DNA of 64,000 nt from Inia geoffrensis (GCA_036417435.1 CM070905.1:66853092-66917091); one strand, 5' to 3'; shown: positions 48,621 to 60,589, numbered from the stretch's first letter. Made by a program: numbers and translations. The notes: a model not told the origin generated them from the sequence alone.

Positions 48621-48651
48621 TTGGGTGGGCCAAAATGTTTGTTCGATTTTT
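48621..48651 (+). repeat. Mariner left terminal inverted repeat
   Basis: It pairs with the right end at 23 of 31 positions. The outermost six bases and the block 'gccaaaa' are exact. In intact elements the transposase binds here. Confidence 0.9.
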
Positions 48652-48830
48652 CCTGTAAGATGGCTCTAGTAGCACTTCGTTGTCTTTAACTTCGTTTGAA
48701 ACAATTTTGTTAGATTGTATGTGACAGCTGTCATATCAGCGTGCATTTAAAAAACATCAAAATTGGTGAATTTTTGTATAGCCATTTTAATATTGAAGTT
48801 GGAAGAGAAAAGCAACACTTGCAGTATATT

Positions 48831-49824
48831 ATGCTTTATTATTTCAGGAAAGGTAAAAATGCAACTGAAACGCAAAAAAGATTTGTGCAGCGTGTATGGA
48901 GAAGGTGCTGTGACTGATGGAATGTGTCAAAAGTGGTTTGCACAGTTTCGTGCTGGAGATTTCTCACTGGACAATGCTCCATGGTCGGGTAGACCAGTTG
49001 AAGTTGATCGCGATCAAATCGAAACAATAATTGAGAACAATCAGTGTTATACCACGTGGGAGATAGCTGATATGCTCAAAATATCCAAATCAAGCGTTGG
49101 AAATCACTTGCACCAGCTTGGTTATGTGAATCACTTTTATGTTTGGGTTCCGCATAAGTTAAGCGGAAGAAACCTTCTTGACCATATTTCCATGTGTGAT
49201 TCTCTACTGAAACATAATGAAAATGTTCCGTTTTTAAAACAAATAGTGACGGGCAATGAAAAGTAGATACTGTACAATAATGTGCCACAAAAGAGATCAC
49301 GGGGCAAGCGAAATGAACCATCACCAACAACACGAAAGGCCGGTCTTCATCCAAAGGTGACGTTGCATATATGGTAGGATTGGAAGGTAGTCCTCTATTA
49401 TCAGCCCCTTCCAGAAAACCAAACGATTCATTTTAACAATTACTGCTCCCAGTTAGACCAACTGAAAGTGACACTTGACGAAAATCATACAAAATTAGTC
49501 AACAGCAAACGCATAATCTTCCACAAGGGTAATGCAAGACCGCGTGTTTCTTTGATGACCAGGCAAAAACTGTTACAGCTTGGCCGGGAAGTTGTGATTC
49601 ATCTGCTGTATTCACCAGACATTGCACCTTCGGATTTCCATTTATTTCGATCTTTACAAAATTCTCTTAATGGAAAAAATTTCAATTCTCTGGAAGACTG
49701 TAAAAGGCAGCTGGAACAGTTCTTTGCTCAAAAAGATAAAAAGTTTTGGGAAGGTGGAATTATGAAGTTGCCTGAAAAGTGGCAGAAGGTAGTGAAACAA
49801 AAGGGTGAATGCAATGTTCAATAA
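48831..49824 (+). pseudogene. Mariner transposase, broken
   Basis: A mariner transposase binds the terminal repeats through two helix-turn-helix domains and cuts DNA with a D,D34D catalytic core. The N-terminal helix (MLYYFRKGKNATETQK) is in one frame and the rest in the next, so a 1-base shift lies near 48880. The linker motif GRPVEVD and second helix-turn-helix (EIADMLKISKSSVGNHL) follow. The first catalytic Asp reads Asn at 49255-49257 (TGNEK). The next residue but two, normally Trp, is TAG at 49264-49266. A second TAG at 49375-49377 replaces the second Trp of a WWDW motif. The second catalytic Asp reads Gly at 49528-49530, exactly 34 residues before the preserved third Asp (49633-49635) in YSPDIAPSD. 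The frame is otherwise open to the stop at 49822-49824. Four independent lesions make it inactive. Confidence 0.93.
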
Positions 49825-49825
49825 A
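49820..49825 (+). terminator. AATAAA poly-A signal overlapping the transposase stop
   Basis: AATAAA contains the TAA stop of the transposase frame. It is the expected polyadenylation signal of the element; use in this genome is unknown. Confidence 0.6.
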
Positions 49826-49867
49826 GTTCTTGGTGAAAATGAAAAATATGTCTTTTATTTTTACTTA

Positions 49868-49898
49868 AAAAACTGAAGGCACTTTTTGGCAAACCCAA
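49868..49898 (-). repeat. Mariner right terminal inverted repeat
   Basis: Reverse complement of the left end, 23 of 31 positions, immediately followed by the target TA. Confidence 0.9.
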
Positions 49899-49900
49899 TA

Positions 49901-50099
49901 ATTTATAAATGAGACGAATCACGTATTGACAGTGTACGCTCAAAGATATTTTAATAATAGAGCTCTGAGCAGGAAATTTTGGAAACCTCTATTCTGGAAA
50001 ACAGTTCTCTGGAGAACAGTGTGGGTCGTGTGGTTTGGGGTGGGAGCTTTTTTCTTGATATGACTGCAAATTATTGTATTAGCTTGTAAGGGATTTAAT
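49901..50099. other. No recognisable feature
   Basis: AT-rich flank of the mariner. Confidence 0.4.
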
Positions 50100-50255
50100 T
50101 AGAGGTTCTCAGGCTGGCTGATCATCAAGATCACCTGCAGAAGTTTCTTTAAAATTTGGCTAAACACCGTCCCAGATTTGCTGAATCAGAATTTCTGGGG
50201 TTGGAACACAGCCTCCATGGATGATTCTAATGTGCAAACATGCTGAGAACTAACT
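50100..50255 (+). mobile_element. MER5A-like hAT DNA transposon
   Basis: 'agaggttctcaggctggctg', 'atcatcaagatcacctgcag', 'gctgaatcagaatttctggg', 'gattctaatgtgcaaacatg' and 'ctgagaac' follow the MER5A consensus from end to end. It is non-coding and depends on a lost hAT transposase. Confidence 0.8.
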
Positions 50256-51220
50256 TAAACCCTTAGCTGTTAATAAGGTAGCTATTAATTAACGTCTTTA
50301 CAAGTTTAGCAAATACAGGACAGGGTATATAAGAAGACTTCCAGGGCAGAGGAAGGAAATGCAGGTAGGAAAGTGCAAAGAGAATCTTAAATTTCTTGGA
50401 GGGTTTTCCTAGGACAAACCATGATCTAGGTATTTCTCTCTCTATATAACTTTAACCCCTGTCACGTAAAACAATAATGTGTTATTTTTGCACCTATGCT
50501 ATGGATTTCCAAATATTGGATAATTTGAAAATGCTATGAGTTATAGTTTCTGTCTCATTATCCTGTGTAGTGTTTAATCTTTACTGAGAAGTACTATTTC
50601 CTAGGTACTGCCCAGATTTTATGGCGTGTCACCGTTCCTCTGGCATAAAAATCAATGTTTAATGAGAGGGAAATAGACTGCTAAGCCTGGAGACCCACAG
50701 GAAACAAGCTGTTGCAAAGAATTGATCAAAAACTTCTCTTGAAAAGTGCTCTCTCCTCTCCACCTCTCTTCCTTCGTCTCATTTATCAAGTAGACACTGT
50801 ATCTTCTTATGAGCTTCACAAGAATTATGTAATTACGGATTTGAAACCTGCTGCCATGTAGCTTCCTGCCCCTGGGTAGAGGTGAGCAGTGTCGCCTTTG
50901 ATACAAGAGCCAGATCATTGGATAATAATGGATAAAGAGACTTTCTGGGTGATAGCAATCGAATGGCAGAATTTTCTTATACCTGGCAGAATCACTAAAA
51001 ACTGTAGGTCAGTGGGTTCCTATGTATTTGTGTTATTTTACAGATTAAAACATTTGGTCTTATGATGTGTGTTTGCTACAGTGTTTAGGAAAGTTTAATT
51101 TATCTACTGAAATAGGAGAAGTAAAGAAGGGAGATGGGTGCGGTACGTTATAGAAGCAAGTAGCTTGTGAGATCTGTTGACAGTGAATAGCACACGTGTA
51201 AGATAAGAAGGGACGGAAGA
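50256..51220. other. No recognisable feature
   Basis: Unique-looking sequence. The minus frame at 50652-50918 has no domain. Confidence 0.4.
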
Positions 51221-52212
51221 TGATATGGGTTGAGTTGTGCCACTCGCTCTCTGTATTTGTCAGAGTTCTATGGAGAAACAGTATTAGAAGAGTATCAGTA
51301 GAGAGGGAGGGAGAGAAAGAGAAAGAGAGAGGGATTTATTATAAGGAATTGGCTTTCACAGTTTTGGAGGCTGGGAAGTCCCATGATCTGCCGTCCGCAA
51401 ACTGGAGACCCAGGAAAGCTGGTGGTGTGGGTTCCAGTCTGAGTCTGAAGATCTGAGAATCAGGAAGGCTGAGGTGTAGCCCAAGGGCAGAAAAAAAAAA
51501 AAAAAAACAACGATCTTTCAGTTCAATCAGTAAGGCAAAGAGAGAGACAGAGAGAGAGAATTCAACTTCCTTCTCCCATTTTGTCCTCTTGGGGCCCTCA
51601 ACGGATTGGATGATGCCCACTCACACTGTGGAGGGCCACCTGCTTGACTCAGTTCACCAAGGCAAGTGTTTATCTCTTCTGGAAACACCCTCCCTAACAA
51701 ACACACTTGGAAATAATATTTAACCAAATATCTGGACATCCCATGGCCTGGTCAGGTTGACACGTAAAATTAACCATCATACCCCCTCGAATTAATATGT
51801 TGGAGTCCTAACCCCCAGTGCCTAGAATGAGGCCTTATTTGGAAATAGGATTGTTGCAGTTGTACTAATTAAGATGACGTCATACCAGCGTAGGGTAGGC
51901 CCCTCATCTCATGTGACTGGTGTCCTTATAAAAAGGGAAAATTTGGACACAGAAATGCACATAGGGTAAACACCATGAGAAGGTGAAGGCAGAGGTCAGG
52001 GTGAGGCAGAAGCCAAGGAGTGCCAAAGATCGGCAGCAACGCACCGGAAGCTGGGATAGAAACATGGCACAGTTTTTCCCTCGCTGTCCTCGGAGGGAAA
52101 CAACCCTCCTGCCTTGATCTTCTAGCCTCCAAAACTGTGAGACAATAAATTTCTGTTGTTCAGGCTGCACAGTGTTTGGTACCTCCTTTCTGCTCTCCTA
52201 ACACTAATGCAG
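51221..52212 (+). mobile_element. MLT1-like LTR (ERVL-MaLR), split by another repeat
   Basis: The left end 'tgatatgggttgagttgtgc' is at 51221-51240, and the rest resumes at about 51782 with 'ccctcgaattaatatgttgg', 'agtcctaacccccagtgcct', 'gactggtgtccttataaaaa' and 'ctgtgagacaataaatttct'. Together these give an MLT1-type solo LTR of about 450 bp, with the poly-A signal AATAAA near 52145. No internal retroviral genes are present. The gap is filled by the next entry. Confidence 0.8.
51242..51781. mobile_element. Interspersed repeat inserted in the LTR, family not named
   Basis: It starts 'tctgtatttgtcagagttct', passes through 'ggatttattataaggaattg', 'gcaaactggagacccaggaa', 'caacggattggatgatgccc' and 'atatctggacatcccatggc', and ends 'gttgacacgtaaaattaacc'. 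I recognise this order as a common mammalian repeat but cannot name it with confidence. Purine tracts at 51300-51337 and 51535-51560 and an A-run at 51490-51507 lie inside. The frame at 51339-51620 minus is an artefact. Confidence 0.65.
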
Positions 52213-53329
52213 AAGGGCTTAGACACTAAATAGTCATGAGTCACTTGAGGCAAATGAGCATGGAGAAAGACTCAGGAAGTGCTTGTACGCGTGTTAACCG
52301 CTCTCTTGCTCCTTGCTTGTGGCTGTGTGTTTAAGATTGATTCAGTAAGCTTTTGTGAATCAAGCGTTTTCATTTGTTCTACAAACCTTTCTGCGGCACC
52401 TGGATGAGCTGGTCGGCTACCCAAGAGCCTCCCGTCACGTTAACGTAATTCCCCAGATTGATAAACCCTTTATAGTATTTTTGATGGCCCCTACTATCAT
52501 TGTTTCTCATGTTTATTTCTGGGTTGTGATTTCATCTTAGGAAATAGTAGTAGTGTGTCTGAAAGCATTGATTTGCTACCAAGAAGGCCGATATTGCTAA
52601 GAAACCATTCTACACGAGGACAAAAATCTGTTCACGGTTTTAACTCTGCTTTAGATGTTTACACTTCCACTTCACATTTTTAAACTCTTAAAATATAGCC
52701 ACGGAGAAGCCTGAAAGTCCATAGAAAGAAGGTTTTTGAGGAATATTCTGCATCTGTTTACGTGAAGTGGTGTTTTCAGAGGTGCTGTTGGCTGAATTCA
52801 TTTTCAGGGCCTGTCTGATGCCGTTCAAGTTCCCCATTTGTAGACTCATGGTATATTATACCTGCCCATCTTCCCTAGGAATTTTTCAGTTTACGCTTGC
52901 GTCTTCTCTTTTATATGTAACTGCTCACGGAAGCCAGGAAGGGATATCATTTGGGGGTTTGCTTACTATTTGTAGTTGGAATTCTCTGGAGGCAGGGGTC
53001 AAATTAACTCATGGGTTTGATCCTAGCAATTTACCTTGCCACTCTTTCTTTGTTCTATAAGTAGGAATTTAGCATTCAAGCATGCTATTTTAGTAAGGGA
53101 TAATGGAAGCTAACAGCCTGGTTGCTGATGGAACTGAGCGTGATTAAATGGTTTAGAGTGAAGTACACCCTTCTCTAGTGCTGAAAAGGCCTTGCATTAC
53201 TAAAATACAGTAATGACTGATCTCCTGAAACAGTCTTTGCATTGGGGCAGGATAGTTCATCTCATGAATCTGTCTTTTAGTCATTTACGAAAAGTTATTT
53301 TGTAAGTCAGCCAGAAGCATGTTAGTTGA
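52213..53329. other. No recognisable feature
   Basis: Unique-looking sequence. The plus frame at 52767-53060 (97 codons) has no domain, and the segment around 52980-53070 may be an old L2 tail. Confidence 0.35.
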
Positions 53330-53570
53330 GCACTTAAGTCCAAGAGTCAGAGTTAGGAATTCTGTCTTTAGCCATAGCATCTGTGTGACCTCAGACCCAT
53401 TACTTAAGCCCATAGGCCCCATGATCCTCATCTGTGAAATAAGGGTCACAAGACCACTCACCTTACAGGGATGTTACAAAGATTAAATGAAAACAGAGGA
53501 AATTCTCAGCACAATGTCTGCATGTTGAAAGGGCTTGGATAATATGCTACCTGTTGTTAATTTTTACTTT
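53330..53570 (+). repeat. MIR SINE, forward strand
   Basis: Nearly the full MIR order is visible: 'catctgtgtgacctcagacc', 'cattacttaagcccatagg', 'cctcatctgtgaaataaggg', 'cttacagggatgttacaaag' and 'attaaatgaaaacagag'. Confidence 0.88.
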
Positions 53571-53779
53571 CTAATACTTAGTTCAGTTTAGCATTTTATT
53601 TCTTTCTCTTTTTGTTATTTATTCATTATTGATATTTATATCTCTTTCTGAGTGAGGTACTTCGATTAGAGTGATGTCAAATACCGGCCCTTCAATAAAG
53701 ATTCTTAGAATCTGGTTAAGGAGAAAACGCATAAGAAATTATTTCACTGTACTAAGACAAAGACATGCAGTGGGTACAC

Positions 53780-54460
53780 TGTACAATGTGGGAAATCAGG
53801 AAAGGTCTACTAGCTAATCCTGAAAGGTATGTTAAGTATAGTCAGGGGTTAGAAGGAAATACCTTGAACAGAGACGAAGAGCCATGTACCACCATGCTTT
53901 ATGCATGTAAAAAAAATTGCTGAATTCCTGAGAGCAAGACACAAGATGGAGAGAACAGGAAGTGAGCTGGGAGAAGTACCCTCGTGGTGATGCTATTCTC
54001 AGGAGTCTGGCCTTTAAGCTTTGAGTGATAGAGGCTCAGTGAAGTCCTTAAGCAGGGTTGTGCCATGGTACTCTCTGGGTGATATGGAGAGGATGGATTT
54101 CAGGGAGCCAAAACTGAGATAGAGGTACACTTGCCAGAAGAGATAATGACCATTTGCATTGAGGCAGCCACAGTAGTGGGAAGGAGCAGGTGATGGGTGT
54201 GAAAAATGTTTAGGAGGTAAAGCAGACGGACGTGGTGACTGGCCGGACTGTGGAACAAAAAGATTTAGGATGAATTCAGTTTTCTGGTTTGATTTACAGG
54301 GTAGATGGTGCTGCTATTTACTGAGGCAGGAACCACGGGAGCAGAATAAGGAGGTGGGGATGAGGGTGGGGGAACGTTGATGACGTATTGACTTTGGCAT
54401 CTTTTCTTATGAGACATCCAGAAGGATATAAGGATCTGAGAGTGAGAGTAGGCGACTTAA
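53780..54460 (-). pseudogene. L2 LINE ORF2 remnant, reverse strand
   Basis: The antisense L2 order is seen: 'gaagtccttaagcagggttg', 'gatatggagaggatggattt', 'gcagccacagtagtgggaag', 'gtggtgactggccggactgt', 'agatggtgctgctatttact' and 'gagacatccagaaggatat'. No open frame of note remains. Confidence 0.7.
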
Positions 54461-57137
54461 ATAAATGAAAAGGAAGAGCTGCTTATACCGTCTGTCCGTT
54501 TCCTAGTCTCCAAGAAGAAATCATACTTGGGTCTAAACACGGTTATTTAAAATTCACAGCAGGTAAAACTGTTGAGCCTTATAGTGAAGATGGCTATCAT
54601 TTATTGATTGTGTTTATGCTAGACCTCTCTGCTAATCCTGTCAGTTTTATATATTTACTACTTTACCTAATAGATACACCTACCATAACTACTCATCTTA
54701 TCTAACCACTTTTAGTTACTCTTAGTTTTCTTTACAGATTTCTCATTTTTATCTTCTTAGGTGGCAAACCCCCAAATTTCATCTAAATATTCGTTGTAAA
54801 AAAACAAATTCAATTAAACCCAACGTATAGTTATGAGGTACTGAAAGGAATGGTATGGAAACAAAACAAACATTTTGTACCTTTACAAGAAACATATTTT
54901 CAGTCATTGCCTCCAATTATATTAAAACGCTCTTTCCCTTCCAATTTTCTGGCTACTTTAATAAAAATTTTCATCCAGTTAATCTCAGAAGTTCTAGTAG
55001 CCCCATTACTGGCTGATTGTGTTTTAAGAAACTTGGAAAGTGGAGAGCGCAGGCTCTAATGTTTCTCTTTTCTCCTTTTTCTGTATTTAGTTTCCTGGTG
55101 TTTGGGATAAGAAGGAAGGACTGGAGAGGTTATCCTACATAATTGGTTTCCTGTTCTTGTTCTGGGTCTCACTCTGCTTTGGTCTTGCTCTGTTTGGTTT
55201 TGTCTCTACCTGCTCCTGTTAGACTGTGTCAGTGTGGCCCTAAAATGCAGTGCATGGTCCCCCTCTTTTAACTTCCATGATCATTTACCCGGAACCAAGT
55301 GAACACTGTGTTCCTCTTCTGTGCCCTCTCAAACAGAAGTTGTGGGTTGCCCCCACTTTATTCCCAGGTTTATTTTGCTCTGATTTCTTTGCCTGCTGGC
55401 ATCAGCTGCTGAAACGGCCTTCTGTCTCCAGGGACTTACAGATATGTATCAGGACCAGTCTTATGTTTACATATACACCTAAACTACAAGGAACACATGA
55501 CAAGGGCCTCCAACAGTTCTCCCCTGTTCTTTGCTGCCAGTGACAGTAGCATGAAGAACATACAAAGTTTGCATCTCTTAGAGCAACCAGCTGGGGAGAA
55601 GTAATAGGTTCCTCTTTGCAGTCTGACTAATCTTTTCAAGTGCATCTCTCAGAACTCACTCTGTTTGCCTTTGGAAAGGGAAGCACGGCCATAAACATTG
55701 TACTTGGCATGTGGCACCTGACTGAGGTGTCAGTTCCCGTGTCTCACCCAAATCCATGCATCTCCCTTGTCCTTTCCTTATATACTAATAGGAAGTGGGT
55801 GGTTGATGGCAGTAGTGCCAGTTCTGCTACCTCTCAAAAAGACCTTGGAAGATGTCTGGCCCCATTGTTGGTGGCTTTCTTGAGAACGTAGGGTATTTGC
55901 TTTAGAACGTATGTTTCTTTATCCTAAGCTTTGAGCCTTAGCCACAATTCCAGGATAACAGGAAATGTTCCATTCAACTCCCTGTTACCAAATTTAACAC
56001 TAAAACAAACTTAGTATGATTTGAGGAAAGAGCCATGTAAGGAACTTCGCCCAGAAGATGTATCTCGAGGGCTGCAAAAGGTAATCCTTTCTGAGGAAAC
56101 CACATCCACTTGACAAGAAGTCACATGCTCTTAGGGAATTTGGTTAATGAACAAGAGTAGAAAAGACATTCTTAGGAACAGCAGAAAATCAGGGAAACTT
56201 TAGTGGAAAGATGAATAGCCTAGGGATTGGTCTATTAATCCTGTTTCATTACTCAATTGCCTTGCAAACAAGTGACTGATTCTTTGATCTTTGTGGTCTT
56301 TCTCTGGAAAGGGATGAAGATCTTAAGATAATCTTAAAATGCTGTAATTCTAGGACTCAGATTTACGATTTTAATAACTTTCCAAGTGGAATATGGAGGA
56401 TGAGGATGGACTTTGTTAAAGTTGGCCTCTGAATAGTCACATGAGGCAGTTCTTTAGAGCTGTTCACAGCTGGATTTTATCATCTTAATTTGGTTAAACT
56501 TGGAATTAAATTGTTCCAGGCCAAATTTTATCAATCCCTACAGGACACAGAGACATTAAGTAAATAGTCATTTTCAGTACCATTAAAGAGCTAAAACAGC
56601 ATTAAGAGACGGCTAATCTACACGTAAGGGTAGGCCAGGCACTAAGAAAATCTGGCTTAATAAGTTAAGTAGCAAGCAGTAACAATAATTGTTTCTAAAA
56701 GTCAAGAGATTGAGAATGAATACATCAGAGTAGCACCAGTTTTTATATCTATAATTACACCCCCCCACACAAAGATATCTACATCTATACATCTCTATAA
56801 TTACATCTATGTCTGTTCTGAATTTGAGTTTCTAGCCTTTTAAAGTAACTGATTTTATAGTAAGATTTTAGTTGATCCTTATTTTCATATTCTTTGTGAC
56901 ATACCTTGATTTCCTAAGATTTCTATAATGAAAATGTATAAAAATTTTGAAGAAGGGAAAATAGCTTGTATTACTGTAGTTAAATTTTTATGGCTTTCAG
57001 TTTTTTGGAAGCAACTGAAAACAGTCTCTACTATACTAGCAAGATAAAGATGTGAGAGAAAACTACATTCATGTAGAAGTGCTAGATATCTTATACTAAA
57101 ATATAAAATGAACATTTTATCTCCTCATATCATAATA
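54461..57137. other. No recognisable feature
   Basis: Unique-looking sequence. The plus frames at 55250-55543 and 55640-55891 lack domains and splice context. No repeat was named with confidence. Confidence 0.35.
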
Positions 57138-57365
57138 AAACCTCATATTTATATAGTGATTAACAGTTTAAAACGGACTCATAGTGATTATTTTATTTAT
57201 TCTTCACAATATGTGCTCTAGGAAAATGTAATATTCGTTGATTTATAAATGAGCAAAGGGAGCCTGGGTGATCAAATGATTTGAACAGTTATGAAACCAA
57301 GTGTCAGAGGTGAGCCTTAAAATGTCCTTCTAATGCCATACCAATTGCACTGTCTCAGCTGCCCG
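57138..57365 (-). repeat. MIR SINE, reverse strand
   Basis: 'catatttatatagtgattaa', 'cagtttaaaacggactcata', 'ttattcttcacaatatgtgc', 'gtcagaggtgagccttaaaa' and 'ccaattgcactgtctcagct' follow reverse MIR order. Confidence 0.82.
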
Positions 57366-58629
57366 CTTGACAGTATTTAGTGCAAAACACAAGGGCATGG
57401 CATCCTCATTCTCCCAGAGCATCTTTATTTGTAATTATGTCAACAGCAATGACACTGAGTTAATAACGTCCCTTTGAATGACTTGTCATGCAGAAGAAAA
57501 AAAATCCTTCTACCTTCAATGTTGTTTTGAACTGCTATGATAATCTATAATTATAGTTTTTTTTATATGTTTATCTCTTCAGCTCCTAGGTTCGAAGCAA
57601 ATAAGGGCAGAAGTGGTTCTTCTGCATATGCTGTCAGATCCTGAGCAAGTTATAGATTTTTTTCTATTCTTGCTTACGACTATATCATGGCATATTAATT
57701 GTAATTTCAGAGGTTGTAAAATGCCTAGAATAAAGTACGAACTCCGTAAATATGGCTATTATCCTTGTGTTAATTAGTGCTCCTTAAGTGGGTTCTGGGT
57801 TATTATGTGCGCTTTTTTAAAAAGCATGTGTTAGGAGTTCAGAGCCTTTGCTACTTCTAAAAAGATTTAGTTTGAAATATCAGCCCTGGAAACGCTGACC
57901 ATCTAAGAGACACCTCTGTCTAAATGGTGGTATTTTTGCAAGTTGGAGAGCCAGGCCCAGGCTCTGGTGATGTCATCAACACAATGAATGTCAACCTGAG
58001 ACACCACTTAGGACAGAATACAAGATTTTCCAAAGCGAAATGCACTTCTGAGTGTTTATTTCTATAAGTGAGAAATTATGATTTAAATTCTTTGATACCA
58101 TGTCCACTGTAATGGTGAGAAGAGGCATTCTCTTCTTCTCTTTACTGATTCTTGAAATTGTTAAAACTTCCACTCCAGATGCAAATGAAAAAATGTACAT
58201 ACATATATGTAAATGTGTATGTATGCATTTAATCTAATTAACAATTGCATTGTAATCTTTTTTTTTAACAAGTGGAGAATAACAAAATATATCTCTGGTT
58301 CAATGTCATGGAAGACAGTTTTAACAAGCACAGAATTTAAAAACAGTAAACTCTTTCACACTTCTCCATCTCTTTAATCATTCCCAGTTTGCCTAACCCT
58401 AGCCATTCATTTCCCTTTTATGTTCCACCTTATTCTCAGCCAAAGGGAGTCAGCTCAGAGACAGGTTTCTGATGTTAAAAGGAGAGAAGCTGACTTGCAC
58501 TCTAGTTTGTTCTTCATTCTAATAAGCATCCAGGTTTTTCTCTCTTTGACTTTCCTTTGAAACATCTTTCTGTGCCCTCATATATACTGTACCTTTCAGG
58601 GAGTTGAAGGATCTCAAACATCTCCTTTA
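57366..58629. other. No recognisable feature
   Basis: AT-rich, with no frame, repeat or RNA supported. Confidence 0.4.
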
Positions 58630-58735
58630 ACAAGAAGGAAGTATTTGTCATTCCATTCATTCATTCATGCCATGCAATGAAGATTTACTGAGCAATTTCA
58701 GACACCAGGCATTGTTCTCCTCCCAGGGACTGATC

Positions 58736-58768
<33 letters not shown>

Positions 58769-58890
58769 GAGAGAGAGAGAAACCCAAATATCTGTCCTAT
58801 GGAGCTTCATATAAGGAGACAGACAATAAATAAGAAAATTTGGTAAAATATATAAGATTACATCAGCACTAAGAAAAAGAAATCAGAGGA
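58630..58890 (+). repeat. Ancient interspersed repeat with A/GA tract inside
   Basis: 'cattcattcattcatgccat', 'gaagatttactgagcaattt' and 'ggagacagacaataaataag' resemble the 'tttattgagcacctactatg' repeat class also seen at 6205-6320. A tract of about 27 A and 7 GA units (58740-58781) splits it. Confidence 0.5.
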
Positions 58891-59559
58891 CAGAAAATTA
58901 AATGGAAGCTTAGAGTTTACGGAGGATAGCCTGAGAAGATCTCTCTAAAATTGTGAAATTTAAGTCAAGATTCAAATGAAATATGAGTGTAAGCCACAGG
59001 ATAACTAGAAGAAAGTATTAAAAAACTTTATTCACTTCACACATATTTATTGAATGCCCAGAAAATGTGAGAAATATCATGGCAAACTACCTAGACTACA
59101 TCCTGTCCTCTTGGGGCTTGAAATTTAAATTTTAATATTTTAGAAATGTCTCATCTATCAGATCTCCTGGTTGATTTAGACAACTTATAATTAATAGTCT
59201 CACATAGATTTAGAACTGCTTAAGAAGTATATTTAAAGAGAAAACTAAAATTAGAATTTAATGAATAAGGGTTTAACTAGAGATTATGCTTCAAAACCAA
59301 TGTGAAAATGTTCTAATGATGGGGGAAAAAAACCCAGAAAGCAAAAATCAGTAATAAATGTTGAACTTGGAGTCAGTGGCTTTGGTTACTGGTACCAGCT
59401 CTGCCTCTAACCAGGTGTGCTATAAAAATGCTGACAGGTCGTTTCAGGAGGCTAGGTGAGTTGGTTCTGTGATCCATTTAAAAAAAAAAAAATCTGGGAG
59501 TCTATGGTTTTATAATGAAGAGCATAGAATGAAAAGCATTTCACTTTTTGTTTTAAAAT
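58891..59559. other. No recognisable feature apart from a repeat trace
   Basis: 59020-59120 has 'acatatttattgaatgccca', a further trace of the same old repeat class. An A-run is at 59480-59491. Confidence 0.35.
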
Positions 59560-59873
59560 ACTCTTTTAATGAGGCATATTTGACATATAACATTATATTA
59601 GTTTCAGGTATACAATATGATGGTTCAATATTTGTATATATTGTGAAGTTATCACCACACTAAGTCTAGTTAACATCCATCACCACACATAGTTACAATT
59701 GTTTTTTCTTGTGATAATAACTTTTAAGATGTTCTCTCAGCAACTTTCAAAGAGTCAATACGGTATTAACGACAGTCACCATACTGTACGTTACATCCCC
59801 ATGACTTATTTATTTTATAACTCTCAGCTTATATCTTTTGATCTGCTTCACTCATTTCGCCCATCTTCTTCAT
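59560..59873 (-). repeat. L1M-type LINE 3'UTR, reverse strand
   Basis: 'gaggcatatttgacatataa', 'caggtatacaatatgatggt', 'gttaacatccatcaccacac', 'cttgtgataataactttta' and 'gacagtcaccatactgtacg' follow the antisense L1M 3'UTR. Confidence 0.8.
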
Positions 59874-60589
59874 TTAAAAAAATTCTTGAATCCTGCATCA
59901 TTATTAGGAAAACTTACACTTGGTTCTGTGATACGAGTTCAATCAGAGTCAATCATAATGCACAGATCAATACTACAACTCCTAGAACCATTACCATACT
60001 TTTCTTTTGTCAAGACTTTCTTCTGCTTTAAAAGCATTATGGGTCCTCAGCAACTGAATTAAAAAAAAAAAAAGATTTTGGAGAAGTATTCATCTTTTCT
60101 CACTCTTGACCTCTGAATTTGCTCTGTGTGGCGGGGGAGAATTGGGCTGGCAGTGACTGGAGATTGGGCGGGAAGCATCTGGCGGCCATGGAGCTCAGTG
60201 AAAATAGGCAATCAGGGAGCTTAATGTTAACTCTGAACTCTTTTTGACTTTGCAGGAAATCTTTAAAAACCCTTCCTTTGCTCTTGATTTTGTGAAATGC
60301 AATTTTATCTTTTGCAAGGCCATTTTTTTGTACACTCAGTGGATGGTAAATAAAGTGTATTATTCTATTTCTACCTCAAAGGAGGGAAATAATATCAAGT
60401 TTAAATGACTCTCTCTAAGGTCTCACCATCAAAGGCAAGGCTTGTAATTTTTGTTTTGTTTTGTTGTCATTTAGGACAAACTTTATTTTAAGCAGGGAAT
60501 AGAAGAGGCAACCAAACAGACCACTTGCTCCCCCTGTCAGAAGCAAGTCATGCAGCAATTGCTCCGTGCTGATTGAAACTTCTGTTAAC
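59874..60589. other. No recognisable feature
   Basis: A short G-rich part lies at about 60126-60200. Nothing supported as a gene. Confidence 0.4.

Larger units (their letters stand above)
48619..49900 (+). mobile_element. Full-length mariner transposon (bovine-mariner type), inactive
   Basis: The element is 48621-49898, 1278 bp, the normal size of a complete mariner. It is bounded by the TA target dinucleotide on each side (48619-48620 and 49899-49900). The ends form inverted repeats starting 'ttgggtgggccaaaa' and, on the other strand, 'ttgggtttgccaaaa'. Between them lies one transposase gene in the forward direction. Sequence and ends match, from memory, the mariner family of cow and other cetartiodactyls, often thought to have entered the lineage by horizontal transfer. 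The transposase is dead, so the copy is a fossil. Confidence 0.93.

Noticed and set aside
48763..49266. A domesticated, still-coding transposase gene
   Set aside because: Catalytic residues are lost, two stops lie in frame and the N-terminal part is out of frame, so selection to keep a protein is not supported.
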